DNA of 64,000 nt. It comes from Methanosarcina barkeri MS. Its GTDB lineage: Archaea; Halobacteriota; Methanosarcinia; Methanosarcinales; Methanosarcinaceae. Position numbers and translations under genes: made by a program. The notes under the pieces were generated by a model. The model did not search any database and was not told the origin of the DNA. It worked only from the letters and a program-made list of their open reading frames with translations. The stretch spans positions 2,653,168 to 2,717,167 of the forward strand of contig NZ_CP009528.1 in assembly GCF_000970025.1 (NCBI RefSeq), in the 5' to 3' direction. Below are positions 44,914 through 53,852 of this stretch, one piece after another. Within the stretch, counting starts at the first letter, position 1. The number at the start of each line of letters is the position of its first letter.

Positions 44914-45948
44914 TTACCTTTTCTTCTTGCCTTTTTTCTTGCCTTCCTTTTTTCCCCTCTTTTTAACTTCGTCCTCGGTGACCGCACTGCTCGCAGCCGT
45001 AACTTCATGATCGGCAGCTGCCTTCTCTTCAGCCTTTAAGACGGCTTTATCTTTCACGCCACCGTCCTCTCTTTCGAGTTCCTCCGTAGCCACAAGTAAA
45101 GCTTGTTTCTGCTCCTCGCTGACGGTAGGATAATCCAGGTTGAGGTTCTTCATCGTGTTGTAGAGAACGGCTCCCACGGCCAGCCGCGTGAACCATTTGT
45201 GATCGGCAGGCACAATGTACCAGGGCGCCCACTCAGTACTTGTATGGTTGAACATGTCTTCGTAGGCGGCGATATAATCGTCCCAAAATGCGCGCTCTTT
45301 TATGTCGGCTGCGGAGAATTTCCAGTTCTTTTCCGGCATCAGTGTCCGCTCCAGGAAACGCTCCTTCTGAACATCCTTGGACACGTACAGGAAGAACTTG
45401 ACGACAATGATGCCGTTGTTAACCAGATACTTCTCGAAGTTGTTGATCTCCTCGAAGCGTCGACTCCATATATGCTCGTCTTTCAGATCAGGGGGTAGTT
45501 GCTGGTTGGCGAGAAACTCAGGATGTACGCGCACGACCAGGACTTCTTCATAGTAGGAACGGTTGAAAATCCCGATGCGGCCGCGAGAGGGCAGGGCCTT
45601 GAAGTTGCGCCATAAATAATCGTGGTCCAGTTCCTCGCTGGAAGGTACCTTGAAACTGTGGACATCAACGCCCTGCGGGTTGACTCCTGACATGACGTGC
45701 TTGATAGTGCCGTCTTTGCCGGCTGCATCGAGGGCCTGAAGGATTATGAGCACAGCGTACTGGTTCTGGGCCCAGAGCTTGTCTTGCATCTCAGACAGTA
45801 TCTGGATGCCTTCGGCCAGGGTCTTTTCGGCCTCTTCTTTCTTCATCCATTTGCCGGTAAATCCGGGGTCATAGTCCTTCTTCAGGTCGATTTTCTTGTC
45901 GGGCGGGACCATCAGGACGTCCAGCAATTCTTCTATTATGTTTGCCAT
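44914..45948 (-). CDS. ppk2: Polyphosphate kinase 2 family protein
   Basis: 344 aa. PPK2 Walker A region ILQALDAAGKDGTIKHVMSG, NPQGVDVHSFKVPSSEELDH, Walker B/lid region GRIGIFNRSYYEEVLVVRVH, and RFEEINNFEKYLVNNGIIVV, KFFLYVSKDVQKERFLERT. PPK2 enzymes move phosphate between polyphosphate and nucleotides. The last 60 residues are a Lys/Ala/Glu tail ending KKRGKKEGKKKGKKKR, which may bind polyphosphate. Its GC content matches the adjacent ATPase pseudogene and differs from the rest of the window, so both probably arrived together; this gene is intact. Confidence 0.92.
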   Translation of the reverse strand: MANIIEELLDVLMVPPDKKIDLKKDYDPGFTGKWMKKEEAEKTLAEGIQILSEMQDKLWAQNQYAVLIILQALDAAGKDGTIKHVMSGVNPQGVDVHSFKVPSSEELDHDYLWRNFKALPSRGRIGIFNRSYYEEVLVVRVHPEFLANQQLPPDLKDEHIWSRRFEEINNFEKYLVNNGIIVVKFFLYVSKDVQKERFLERTLMPEKNWKFSAADIKERAFWDDYIAAYEDMFNHTSTEWAPWYIVPADHKWFTRLAVGAVLYNTMKNLNLDYPTVSEEQKQALLVATEELEREDGGVKDKAVLKAEEKAAADHEVTAASSAVTEDEVKKRGKKEGKKKGKKKR

Positions 45949-46832
45949 AGTTTGATTCCTTGTATTATTCTTTGTATTGAATATTCAAGGTCTGTCAAAC
46001 TTTTTAAAGTAATCTGGATGTGTTTGAGCAATAGCTCATGACACCGGCTGTGCCAGTGATTATTGTGATAGTCGAACTTCACAGCCACTTCCTTGAATTC
46101 CCTTCGATCCAGCCCGGTTCACCGCCAATATTGCCCGCGTGATAAACGGGGCAATACGTGTACAAAGCCTGAAAGCCTGCAGAGGGTTCTTGCCTGTACT
46201 ATCCTTTACTCAATTGGTAATCTTACCTCGAACCCTTGCTTGCGATACGAATAAAGAGAAAACTCAAACCCCCATCTCGTGGAAGCTGCTCAGTTATTTG
46301 TTTTATTAGTAAAATTTGTCAAGGTCATATAATTATAACCAAAAATTGAATTTTAATTCCATATTTGTTTTTATACCCCCGAATTCCATACTTACAATAT
46401 ATACAAATAAATATATATAATTACTTATTGTGTTTCTAACTATAGCTATGTATAGTATACTATGAGTTGATTTTTGCGCATTAATAGTTAGAAAAAGGTG
46501 GACAGAGATTCGAATCTATCCCCTGGCAATAAACTCGTGGGATACGGATAATAAGAAAAACGCAATGATACTGTAAAATACCCACAGTACCCCTCTTTTC
46601 GGAAAACCTGAACCAAAAGAAAGCAAATAATACCTTTAAATCAAAAAAAAGGAATTCTTTCAAATAGGTGGGTATCAAATTAAATTAGAGATTTTTTTAA
46701 AGCTAATTTGAGACCCTCTTATTCTGACTCTAAAAAATTGAGACTTATAAATCGAGATAAAATGATTTAAATCGGAAAAAATAATTTAAATCGGAATCAA
46801 ATAATTAAAATAGAGATAAAATGAGTAAGTTC
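45949..46832. other. Intergenic region beside the GC-rich island
   Basis: Up to about 46260 the composition is GC-richer, with a hairpin ATTGCCCGCGTGATAAACGGGGCAAT-like segment near 46130-46156 (half-sites ATTGCCC and GGGGCAAT). The rest is AT-rich. At about 46497-46530 the minus strand has a T-arm-like GATTCGAATC followed by a TGTCCACC end, but no acceptor or anticodon arm; possibly a tRNA relic. No gene. Confidence 0.45.
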
Positions 46833-48189
46833 TTATTTCCGCCAGCTTCTCTCCATTTTCTCATACAGGCCAATTAAATTATTCCGTGTGATCTTGAAAT
46901 ATGGGTGGTCGGGCCCGTATTCCTTTTCGATAATATCGAGGGCTTTTTCGTAGAGGTTTATTGCGGTTTCGTATTCACCCATGCTTTCGTGGAGGCCTGC
47001 AAGGTTATTCAGGGTTGTGCCTACATCGGGATGTATAGGGCCGAGAGTTGTTTCATAGATCTTGAGGGCGCGGGTGTAGAGAGGAAGGGCTTTTTTGTGC
47101 TGGCCAAGGATCCTGTAGAGTTCGCCCATGTTATTCAGGGTCTTGGCAACATCAGGGTCGTCAGGACCAAGGACACGTTCCCGGATTTCGAGCGCTCTTG
47201 TATAGAGCTCCAGGGCTTTTTCATAGCGGCTTTTCTGGACGTATACGCCTGCCAGGTTGTTCAGAGTCGTAGCAAAGCCCGTATGTTCGATTTTTCCGAA
47301 TTTTTCCATAATTTCCAGGGACCGTGTATAAAGAATCATGGCTTTCTCATACCTTGTGGTCTGGAAATAGAGCAGGGCAAGATTGTTTAGAGTCTGAGCC
47401 ACCTGCGGGTGTTCAGGGCCGTAAACCTTTTCCTGAAGCTCTAAAGCCTGCCCGTACCTGTCCTCAGCTTCGTCAAGTTTGCCCATTTCCGAGAGCAGAA
47501 CACCCAGGTTGTTCAGGGTTCCGGCTCTGTATCCCATAACCACACGGTTGTCAGACTCCTGGTCCTGAAGCTGTTCCAGAAGTTTGAGAGCCAGCCTGAA
47601 GCATTCTTCAGCCTTCTCGGGTTTTTCCAGCCCCTTATAGAAAAAGGCCGTCCTGTTCAGTGTTCTTACAGCGCCTAGATTTTTCGGGCTCAGAAATTTT
47701 TTCTGGATCTCAAGTGCCCGGGTATAAAATGAAAGAGCTTCTTTGCGCCGGTCCATAAGAGTATAAAGAATTCCAAGCTCACCGAGCGTATTCCCGGTTT
47801 CAGGCCTGGGCTGATCTGGGAGATTTTCACGAATTTTTAAGGCTCTTGAAAAAAGCTTCAGAGCTTCGTCATAATTTCCCATATAGCGGTAGATCCCTGC
47901 AAGTCCGTTCAGTACAGAAGCGGTTTCCGGACTTTCAGGCCCAGGCTTTTTTTCCACAATACCAAGCAGTTCTTCATAGAGGGAAAGGAGCACTTTCCAG
48001 GATACGGATCTATAAAAGGGCTCGGCTTTAACTGTGAACCAGCTTACCAGCTCCTCTGGTTCAAAAGTCTCTTTTGCATGTATAAAAGCTTCCTTTAGAG
48101 CAATCTCATCTTCAGGGGTGATAAGCTCCGGATCAAGATCTTTCAGACGCTGTTCGTACCTTTCAAGCAGATTTCTGTGATTTTTTGTT

Positions 48190-48194
48190 TTTAT
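48190..48194. repeat. 5-bp target-site duplication, left copy (TTTAT)
   Basis: TTTAT flanks the element at 48190-48194 and 49334-49338. Taking one copy away with the element restores the TPR frame, which supports the length of five. Confidence 0.87.
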
Positions 48195-49333
48195 TAGGAG
48201 TTACGCAGTTGGCTCCTAGCATATTGTTTTTTCCAAACTTTCAAATATTTGAATTAATTTAACGTGTATTGGGGATTCCTTAAGTATTCTGTCACTGCCA
48301 CTCTTCTAATTTTCATAGCACTTTCAAACCAGGATATTCCACTTTTGATTCTTTGTAATTCCAGTCTAAGAAAAGCTCTTAATGAGAACATTATATGTGC
48401 TCTTTGTGATTCTTCCTTTCTTGCCTGACATTTTTCGACACCACAGAACTGTTTTATTCCCCTATGATATTCCTCAATTTTCCATGACTTCTTTGCCAAA
48501 TCTTCACGTTTTGCTTCATCCATCTCTTGCACATCTGTAACCCAGTGTTGCGTGTCTCCATTTTTTGAAACTATCCTAAACACCTTTACAAATCCATATG
48601 CTTTGAGGTGAACCACACGTCCTTTTGGAGGAATATCTACTGTTTCAAGTGGCACATTTCCCTTGTTGTCAGGATTTACCAAACGATTATTTTTCAATCT
48701 TGTAAGGAAATGCCACTCTTTCTGTCTAATGGCTTTAAGGTTTTTCACACTTGCATACCATGTATCAAATAAAACGAATTTGGGATTAAAACCACGTTCT
48801 TCGGCCTTGTCAAGCATATCACGGAAATGGTCATTCTTTGTTTTGTCGTCTACATCGATGTTATAAATTCGAAAATCGATAGGTATAACGGTTGTACCGT
48901 CAGTCCAAACTAAGGTAACCAGGCCTATTCCCTTTACAGTACGATGATGTTTTCCACTCCACATACGACGAACAAAAGCAATTTCTTCTGCGTATGGTTT
49001 ATCTAATGTTGAATCATCAACAATTAGGTATCCTCCCTTAAGCTTGACATAACTTTTTACTTCCTCCCATAGTGCTTCCGTGTCTGGAGGTTGCCTTTGA
49101 AGGCAACGAGTAAAAGCATCATGAGAAGGAGCATTAGCTATGTCTGGATAACATCTAGCAGCTTCAGTACAGCTAAAAACGTTAGAAGCCGCAATGAGAA
49201 AATTAATGTAGTCAATGTCGGTACACTTAGGTGGATTTATGTCCATAACTCCGTACGTTTTTAGAGAAACACTAAGCCATAAGTATATTTATAAAGATAT
49301 CAAGTTTTCGGCATTTTAACTGCGTAAGTCCTA
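48195..49333 (-). mobile_element. IS701/IS4-like insertion sequence
   Basis: 1139 bp. Terminal inverted repeats of 16 bp with one mismatch: TAGGAGTTACGCAGTT at 48195-48210, and TAGGACTTACGCAGTT read inward from 49333. One transposase gene. The ends, duplication and intact transposase suggest a recent, potentially active insertion. Confidence 0.9.
48254..49246 (-). CDS. IS701/IS4-like DDE transposase
   Basis: 330 aa and uninterrupted. DDE motifs: first Asp pair in GGYLIVDDSTLDKPYAEEIA, second in FVLFDTWYASVKNLKAI, and the Glu region KKSWKIEEYHRGIKQFCGVE, followed by KCQARKEESQRAHIMFSLRA. It catalyses cut-and-paste of its element. Assignment between the IS701 and IS4 families is by motif only. 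It occupies nearly the whole element. Confidence 0.92.
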   Translation of the reverse strand: MDINPPKCTDIDYINFLIAASNVFSCTEAARCYPDIANAPSHDAFTRCLQRQPPDTEALWEEVKSYVKLKGGYLIVDDSTLDKPYAEEIAFVRRMWSGKHHRTVKGIGLVTLVWTDGTTVIPIDFRIYNIDVDDKTKNDHFRDMLDKAEERGFNPKFVLFDTWYASVKNLKAIRQKEWHFLTRLKNNRLVNPDNKGNVPLETVDIPPKGRVVHLKAYGFVKVFRIVSKNGDTQHWVTDVQEMDEAKREDLAKKSWKIEEYHRGIKQFCGVEKCQARKEESQRAHIMFSLRAFLRLELQRIKSGISWFESAMKIRRVAVTEYLRNPQYTLN

Positions 49334-49338
49334 TTTAT
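49334..49338. repeat. 5-bp target-site duplication, right copy (TTTAT)
   Basis: Matches 48190-48194. Confidence 0.87.
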
Positions 49339-49458
49339 TTCTATTTCTTTTCCTGTTTCCTTTTCCATTTCTTTCTCTGGATTTTTATCTTTAGCTTTGA
49401 TAGAGGTACTTTCATCAGAAATATCTTCTTTTCCTGAGTCTTTCTTGAAATCAGTCAT

Positions 49459-49683
49459 ATTTCACCCCTCCGTAACGAAAAGCAGTCCAATAAACATGTT
49501 TATCTGAAAATATAAACATCTTTCTGGAAATTTAATTATGGCAATTGTAAATATTTTGAAATGCTCCTATATTAAATAAGCTTGCTCAGCAGCATATTTT
49601 ATTAGAGTTGCCCTAATTCACATATGCATTAAAATTCGTAACAGATAACGAACAATAAAACAATATCTTGACAGGTTAGGCTG
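49459..49683. promoter_or_regulatory. Presumed promoter region of the TPR gene
   Basis: AT-rich, with several TATA-like stretches on the minus strand (near 49510-49580). No gene. Confidence 0.35.
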
Positions 49684-49857
49684 GTCTATCTGGAATTTTA
49701 GTCTATCTGGAATTTTAGTCTATCTGGAATTTTAGTCTATCTGGAATTTTAGTCTATCTGGAATTTTAGTCTATCTGGAATTTTAGTCTATCTGGAATTT
49801 TAGTCTATCTGAAATTTTAGTTTATCTGGAATTTTGATCTATCGGGATTTTAGTCTA
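49684..49857. repeat. 17-bp tandem repeat, about 10 copies (TCTATCTGGAATTTTAG)
   Basis: Near-perfect array with slightly diverged copies at the right end, next to the nuclease relic. Confidence 0.94.
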
Positions 49858-49887
49858 TCAGGAATTCATGTTCTATCAGGAATTCCG

Positions 49888-50004
49888 GTTATCGTATGTG
49901 CCAAATATGACCTTGAATATAACCTGACTTCAGAAGAAACGGATGCTGTTTCGGACCACTATCCAGTTTATGCGGAATTTGTTTTCGATTCCACGGAGGC
50001 CTGA
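49888..50004 (+). pseudogene. Relic of an endonuclease/exonuclease/phosphatase C-terminus
   Basis: The plus frame VIVCAKYDLEYNLTSEETDA then VSDHYPVYAEFVF ends at TGA 50002-50004. SDHYPVYAEF is the C-terminal catalytic motif (SDHxPV) of DNase I-like nucleases and phosphatases. The upstream part is missing and replaced by the 17-bp array. Confidence 0.78.
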
Positions 50005-50290
50005 CAGGATCAATTGAATCGGATACTGAGAATTACTTTTTATCTCTACGGCTCTCTGTCACCTTAAGCTAAGAAAACGGCATGCTCCTCTCAGCACAGT
50101 ATCAACTCCCTGGTGCAGTTTAAACTCACAGAACTCAGGCTTGAAATGGAGTATTCGAAAAAGAAAAATCAGACTGCATTGAAAATAAAAAGCCGAAACA
50201 TCCGGAAAATAATAACGTCAAAAGTCCGGAAAATAAAAAGTTAAAGTATCTGGAAAGGAAAATAACGCAGGACTGGCTGAGTTTTTTCTT
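50005..50290. other. Spacer without recognised gene
   Basis: A degenerate direct repeat GTCCGGAAAATAAAAAG... is at about 50195-50265. No gene. Confidence 0.4.
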
Positions 50291-51394
50291 TTACCAGACA
50301 GTGTTGTTTTTCAGAGTTGCTAGAATGTTTGTGAACTCGTTACTGAACCTGCAATTGCCAAAGTCTGGAGAATTCAGAATGTTCTTCTTTATTTCCTGCA
50401 GTCCGATCAGGAGAGTTATATCGTCGCTGTATTCAAATCCTCCATCGGATGCCGTGATGTTTTCGGTAAGGACGTCAAGAAGCCTCGGGTCAAGGTCATT
50501 TGTAATGTATGTGTCCAGAATCAGAAGATCCGAAATTCTCTTGTAGAAGTCGATGAGCTCCTGGTAACCTGATATCGCGTAGGTTTTTGCCATCTGTTTT
50601 TGCCTGTTCAGGTAAATCAGGTAACGGGAGATTGTGCTTATAACATTCTCGATACCCTCTTTTTTAGGGAACGCGATTGGGAACCTTTTCAGCATTTGTG
50701 AATTAAGTTTGACTCTGCTCTGTACCTCTTTGCGTCTCCAGACCTCAGGAAAAGCCTTTGCTATTGAAGAGTTGAGTACGGCCGTAACATAAAGATAGAG
50801 TGTGGGATCTCCGAGAACGACACCTACTCCATTCGCAAAAACATGCTTTCCGGTCGGATCATATGAGGCATGAAGGCGAGAGTTGCTGGTAATGATGATT
50901 TTAGGTGTGTTTATATACCGCAGGAAACTTTCATTTTCGAAACGGTAATCAGCCGAAATGAGTTCCTGTGTTTTGGCCTCAGATGGCTGTTTGATTTCCA
51001 TTAGCTGTTTATAAGCTACAGGAAACTTTGCTTTCAGTTCTTCGGGCTGGAATATCCTGTATTCTTTCCTTATGTTATTGTCAAGGATTTCATAAGGCAC
51101 CATAAACTGGTATTGAGTTGACTGAACCGCAAATTCATTCGGAACGGAATCATCTACATAAGGGTACATTAGTTCTTTTTCCATACCTGCCTGTTCTATA
51201 CCCACATTTATGTGGGAGTCTTTGCAGACGCAGGATGCATCTATGCAGTTCTCGCTTGAAAGGCCAGCTTTTTGTAAAAAATCATTTGTAGGGGGTACAC
51301 CTTCAAAAACTTCTATTGAAATGTCTTCCAGGGTTCTAGGGATTTTGCTCAGCCTTTCTACAATATAGTCCTTACTCCAGAACATATATTTCAC
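50291..51394 (-). CDS. Orphan TaqI-like DNA-recognition domain protein
   Basis: 367 aa. The central part (NTPKIIITSNSRLHASYDPT, GKHVFANGVGVVLGD, LYLYVTAVLNSSIAKAFPEV, MLKRFPIAFPKKEG) resembles the C-terminal target-recognition domain of TaqI/Eco57I-type methyltransferases and type IIG enzymes. No methyltransferase motifs (FxGxG, NPPY) occur in this protein or next to it. The N-terminal 130 residues include FWSKDYIVERLSKIPRTLED and Cys residues (NCIDASCVCK). It could be the remnant of a restriction-modification enzyme, or a free-standing DNA-binding or anti-restriction protein. The start lacks a strong ribosome site. Confidence 0.65.
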   Translation of the reverse strand: MKYMFWSKDYIVERLSKIPRTLEDISIEVFEGVPPTNDFLQKAGLSSENCIDASCVCKDSHINVGIEQAGMEKELMYPYVDDSVPNEFAVQSTQYQFMVPYEILDNNIRKEYRIFQPEELKAKFPVAYKQLMEIKQPSEAKTQELISADYRFENESFLRYINTPKIIITSNSRLHASYDPTGKHVFANGVGVVLGDPTLYLYVTAVLNSSIAKAFPEVWRRKEVQSRVKLNSQMLKRFPIAFPKKEGIENVISTISRYLIYLNRQKQMAKTYAISGYQELIDFYKRISDLLILDTYITNDLDPRLLDVLTENITASDGGFEYSDDITLLIGLQEIKKNILNSPDFGNCRFSNEFTNILATLKNNTVW

Positions 51395-51681
51395 TTCTTT
51401 TTTATATATATAGGGAATTCTGGGTAAATGGTTTCTTTGTTGTGGGTTGGGTTCTCAAAAATTCGTTTTTGATTTTGAGGCACCTGATTGTTAACTCCTC
51501 AGAATCTCCATATTAAACTTTGAATATACCTCTTAATATAATAATTTATTCATAATAAAGGTTAACAAATGAAACCGAACTTTTTAAGTTAACATGAAAA
51601 AGTGAGAACTAACGCCATTGATTGATATCCGTTCTTTCAGGAAAAGGCAGTTTTTTCAATATAAAGGTGATTATTCCAGGT
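51395..51681. other. AT-rich spacer
   Basis: No methyltransferase sequence or other gene seen. Confidence 0.5.
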
Positions 51682-52365
51682 TTACAAACCTGAAAAAACT
51701 CTCAATGCCTTTCTTGCATTATCCAGCATATTATGGTCGTTGTTGAAATAAATGTAGGTCTTCTCAGGCTCGAATTCATAAATTTCCCTGATAGTTTCGC
51801 TAATTTCCGCCTGAGAATAATCGTAACTGTACCAGCCTTCTCTTCCGTGCATTCTCATATACACGTTTTTTCCGGGGAAGATGCGATTTTTGTAGTCAGG
51901 TGAGTCAACGGACACAAGGGTCACTTTCCTCATTAGCTCTTCACACGCCTCATCATTTCCCAGCAGGGCTTTATTCCTTATCTCCAGGGCAAACCGTTTC
52001 CCAAGTTTTGCGGCTTCTGCAAACCTGAGTGTCCTTTCGAGATCATCAAACTTTGGAGGCACCTGAAATAAGTAAAAATCAATGAGATGGTCCATGGGTC
52101 GGAAAAGCTCAAGGAAATTTTTCAGAGTTTCCAGGGAACTTTCACTGAGTTGTCGCCAGTGGGTTATAGACCTGTGCACCTTTATGCTCCATCGGAGTTC
52201 AGTCCCCTTCCTGTTCCAGCCTTCAATCTGCTCAGGCGAGGGAAACCTGTAATAACTGGCATTAAGTTCAACACTGTTCAGCCCGGAATTCTGGACAAAC
52301 CAATCAAGGTTCTTCTTTTTGTTCCAATCATAATACCAGCCGCTTGTACCCACAAATGCCTCCAT
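51682..52365 (-). CDS. DUF72 family protein
   Basis: 227 aa from ATG 52365 (MEAFVGTSGWYYDWNKKKNL); an upstream extension of the frame to 52515 lacks family similarity. Family blocks: SVELNASYYRFPSPEQIEGW, RWSIKVHRSITHWR, FQVPPKFDDLERTLRFAEAA, LGKRFALEIRNKALL, YMRMHGREGWYSYDYSQAEI and YIYFNNDHNMLDNARKALRV. DUF72 is a TIM-barrel family of unknown biochemical role, widespread in archaea and bacteria. Confidence 0.92.
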   Translation of the reverse strand: MEAFVGTSGWYYDWNKKKNLDWFVQNSGLNSVELNASYYRFPSPEQIEGWNRKGTELRWSIKVHRSITHWRQLSESSLETLKNFLELFRPMDHLIDFYLFQVPPKFDDLERTLRFAEAAKLGKRFALEIRNKALLGNDEACEELMRKVTLVSVDSPDYKNRIFPGKNVYMRMHGREGWYSYDYSQAEISETIREIYEFEPEKTYIYFNNDHNMLDNARKALRVFSGL

Positions 52366-52761
52366 AAAATTCCCTTTTATAGATCGGTCTGATAGCAGAT
52401 CTATTTTTAGCTTATTCCTGCTTATAAGCGAAAAAGCTGGTGAGCGAAAAACTGCTGCCGGATTGCAGAAACTTAAGAGAAAAAAATTGGTGCAAGATTG
52501 CAGGCACTTGAGCACGAATTTGCCTATAATACTATTTTTACTGAGTCATCAGGTAATTAAAGCAAGTTTTTATCATATAACATAAAACATGTTCAATACA
52601 CCATGGCATGTGCAGGTAGTAGCAACGAAAAAATCCCTGTCCTCAAGGTTTTCAAATCTTTTTTCACTTCTGTTTATATTCCATACTTTCCATAAGGCAC
52701 CAACCAGAGAAGTTAAGACGGCAGTAAGCTGTGAGTTTTTCTTATTTTCTTGCGTGAAGAT
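52366..52761. other. Spacer upstream of the DUF72 gene
   Basis: Contains repeated AAAACTGCTGCCGGATTGCAG / AAAATTGGTGCAAGATTGCAG-like segments near 52446-52505 (half-sites ATTGCAG...ACTT). The long plus-strand frame through here and the 69-bp array is not supported as a gene. Confidence 0.45.
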
Positions 52762-53037
52762 TAATCTTGGCTACAGATACACAAGTAAAATTCCAGTACA
52801 ATTACAGTATAATTGGTATAATTACAGCTTTAATCTTGGTTACAGATACACAAGTAAAGTTACAGTACAATTACAGTATAATTGGTATAATTACAGCTTT
52901 AATCTTGGTTACAGATACACAAGTAAAGTTACAGTACAATTACAGTATAATTGGTATAATTACAGCTTTAATCTTGGTTACAGATACACAAGTAAAGTTA
53001 CAGTACAATTACAGTATAATTGGTATAATTACAGATA
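52762..53037. repeat. 69-bp tandem repeat, 4 copies
   Basis: Four copies, the first slightly diverged. As 69 is divisible by three, the array keeps frames open and creates false plus-strand frames of 106 and 183 codons with repeating peptides. It abuts the 3' end of the M23-like gene. Confidence 0.94.
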
Positions 53038-53055
53038 TTATAAATATTACAGATA

Positions 53056-53646
53056 TCACAGATCTAATTGTTCAAGGTATCCGGTAGGATCAATCAGGTT
53101 TTCAGGCATTTCTTCGGCAAACCAGTTACCTCCAAGATAATTTTTGTGAACGGTAATTGGTTTACTCCTCCAGACTTCAAAATGGAGCATACTTGGATTT
53201 TTGTGTTTCAGATTCTGGATGTAAAGCGGGCAGGAACCATCGATTTTTTTGGAGTTAAGAACCATTCCAACGTGTCCTATCAAGTTTCCTGCTTCTATTT
53301 TGTCTCCTTTTCTTACGGTAAAGTCTGCAAGTTCCCCGTATTTGCAGAACAGCCCACTGCTCTGTTCGATAATCACGTAATAAGTCGGATTCCAGTAAGG
53401 CAATATTTCAGGCGAAGTCATCAGACCGGTTTCTGTGACAATTCCTCCTTCAATCGAAACTACCTCTGTATTTTCAGGAGCATACAGATCAACCCCACAG
53501 TGATATCGGTCACCCCTGTTTTCCCAGAAAGAGCCGGCTTCTCCTTTTTGTGGAACATGTACCTTTTTGAGGTTTGTGTTCTCAATGTCTACTTTTTCCG
53601 TCGCTGCGTTTTCTTGAGCCTTTATGTTTAGAGGCCAGATTCTCAT
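53056..53646 (-). CDS. Degenerate LytM/M23-type peptidase-like protein
   Basis: 196 aa. The M23 fold is recognisable: RYHCGVDLYAPENTEVVSIE with H49-x3-D53 (zinc ligands), NPTYYVIIEQSSGLFCKYGE, FTVRKGDKIEAGNLIGHVG, and MLHFEVWRSKP with H155 (third ligand). The two catalytic His of true M23 enzymes are replaced: E105 where YAHL has His, and M153 where HLHFE has the first His. There is no signal peptide, and archaea of this group have no murein. So it probably keeps a metal-bound fold but not normal hydrolysis; role unknown. Confidence 0.82.
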   Translation of the reverse strand: MRIWPLNIKAQENAATEKVDIENTNLKKVHVPQKGEAGSFWENRGDRYHCGVDLYAPENTEVVSIEGGIVTETGLMTSPEILPYWNPTYYVIIEQSSGLFCKYGELADFTVRKGDKIEAGNLIGHVGMVLNSKKIDGSCPLYIQNLKHKNPSMLHFEVWRSKPITVHKNYLGGNWFAEEMPENLIDPTGYLEQLDL

Positions 53647-53852
53647 GGAGTTTCAGTGTACATGAAAAGTATAAAAGCCTTTTTTACTTTGAGATTGATG
53701 CTTCTGCGAGTGAAAAATTAAGAAAGCTCTATTGACTATTGAGACTATGGGATTCAAAGAAGAAATTTTGAGTTTTGAGACTGGCTCAACACCAATAAAA
53801 AGCAAGTTGACCATCAGATATTTTAAAGTTATAAAAAAACTATAAGAGTTTT
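53647..53852. other. Divergent promoter spacer
   Basis: Between the M23-like gene and the lipoprotein gene. TATA-like AGTATAAAAGCC is at about 53668-53679. No gene. Confidence 0.4.

Larger units (their letters stand above)
46833..49458 (-). pseudogene. TPR-repeat protein gene interrupted by an insertion sequence
   Basis: The gene starts at ATG 49458 (MTDFKKDSGKEDISDESTSI) after a perfect GGAGGGGTGA site, runs to 49339, and resumes at 48189 (NHRNLLERYEQRLKDLDPEL) to the stop at 46833. Removing the IS at 48195-49333 and one 5-bp duplication restores an uninterrupted 493-codon frame. The C-terminal 390 residues hold about nine 42-residue tetratricopeptide repeats of the kinesin-light-chain type (EALKLFSRALKIRE, LNNLAGVYVQKSRYEKALEL), a scaffold for protein contacts. 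The N-terminus is Lys/Glu-rich. As it stands, only the N-terminal 40 residues or, from ATG/CTG 47993, the TPR part could be made. Confidence 0.88.

Noticed and set aside
46495-46560. Possible tRNA on the minus strand
   Set aside because: Only a T-arm-like piece is present; no pairing acceptor 5' strand, D-arm or anticodon arm.
52589-53140. Plus-strand frames of 183 and 106 codons with repeating peptides
   Set aside because: They exist because the 69-bp unit is divisible by three and has no stop in two frames; no ribosome site or family motif.
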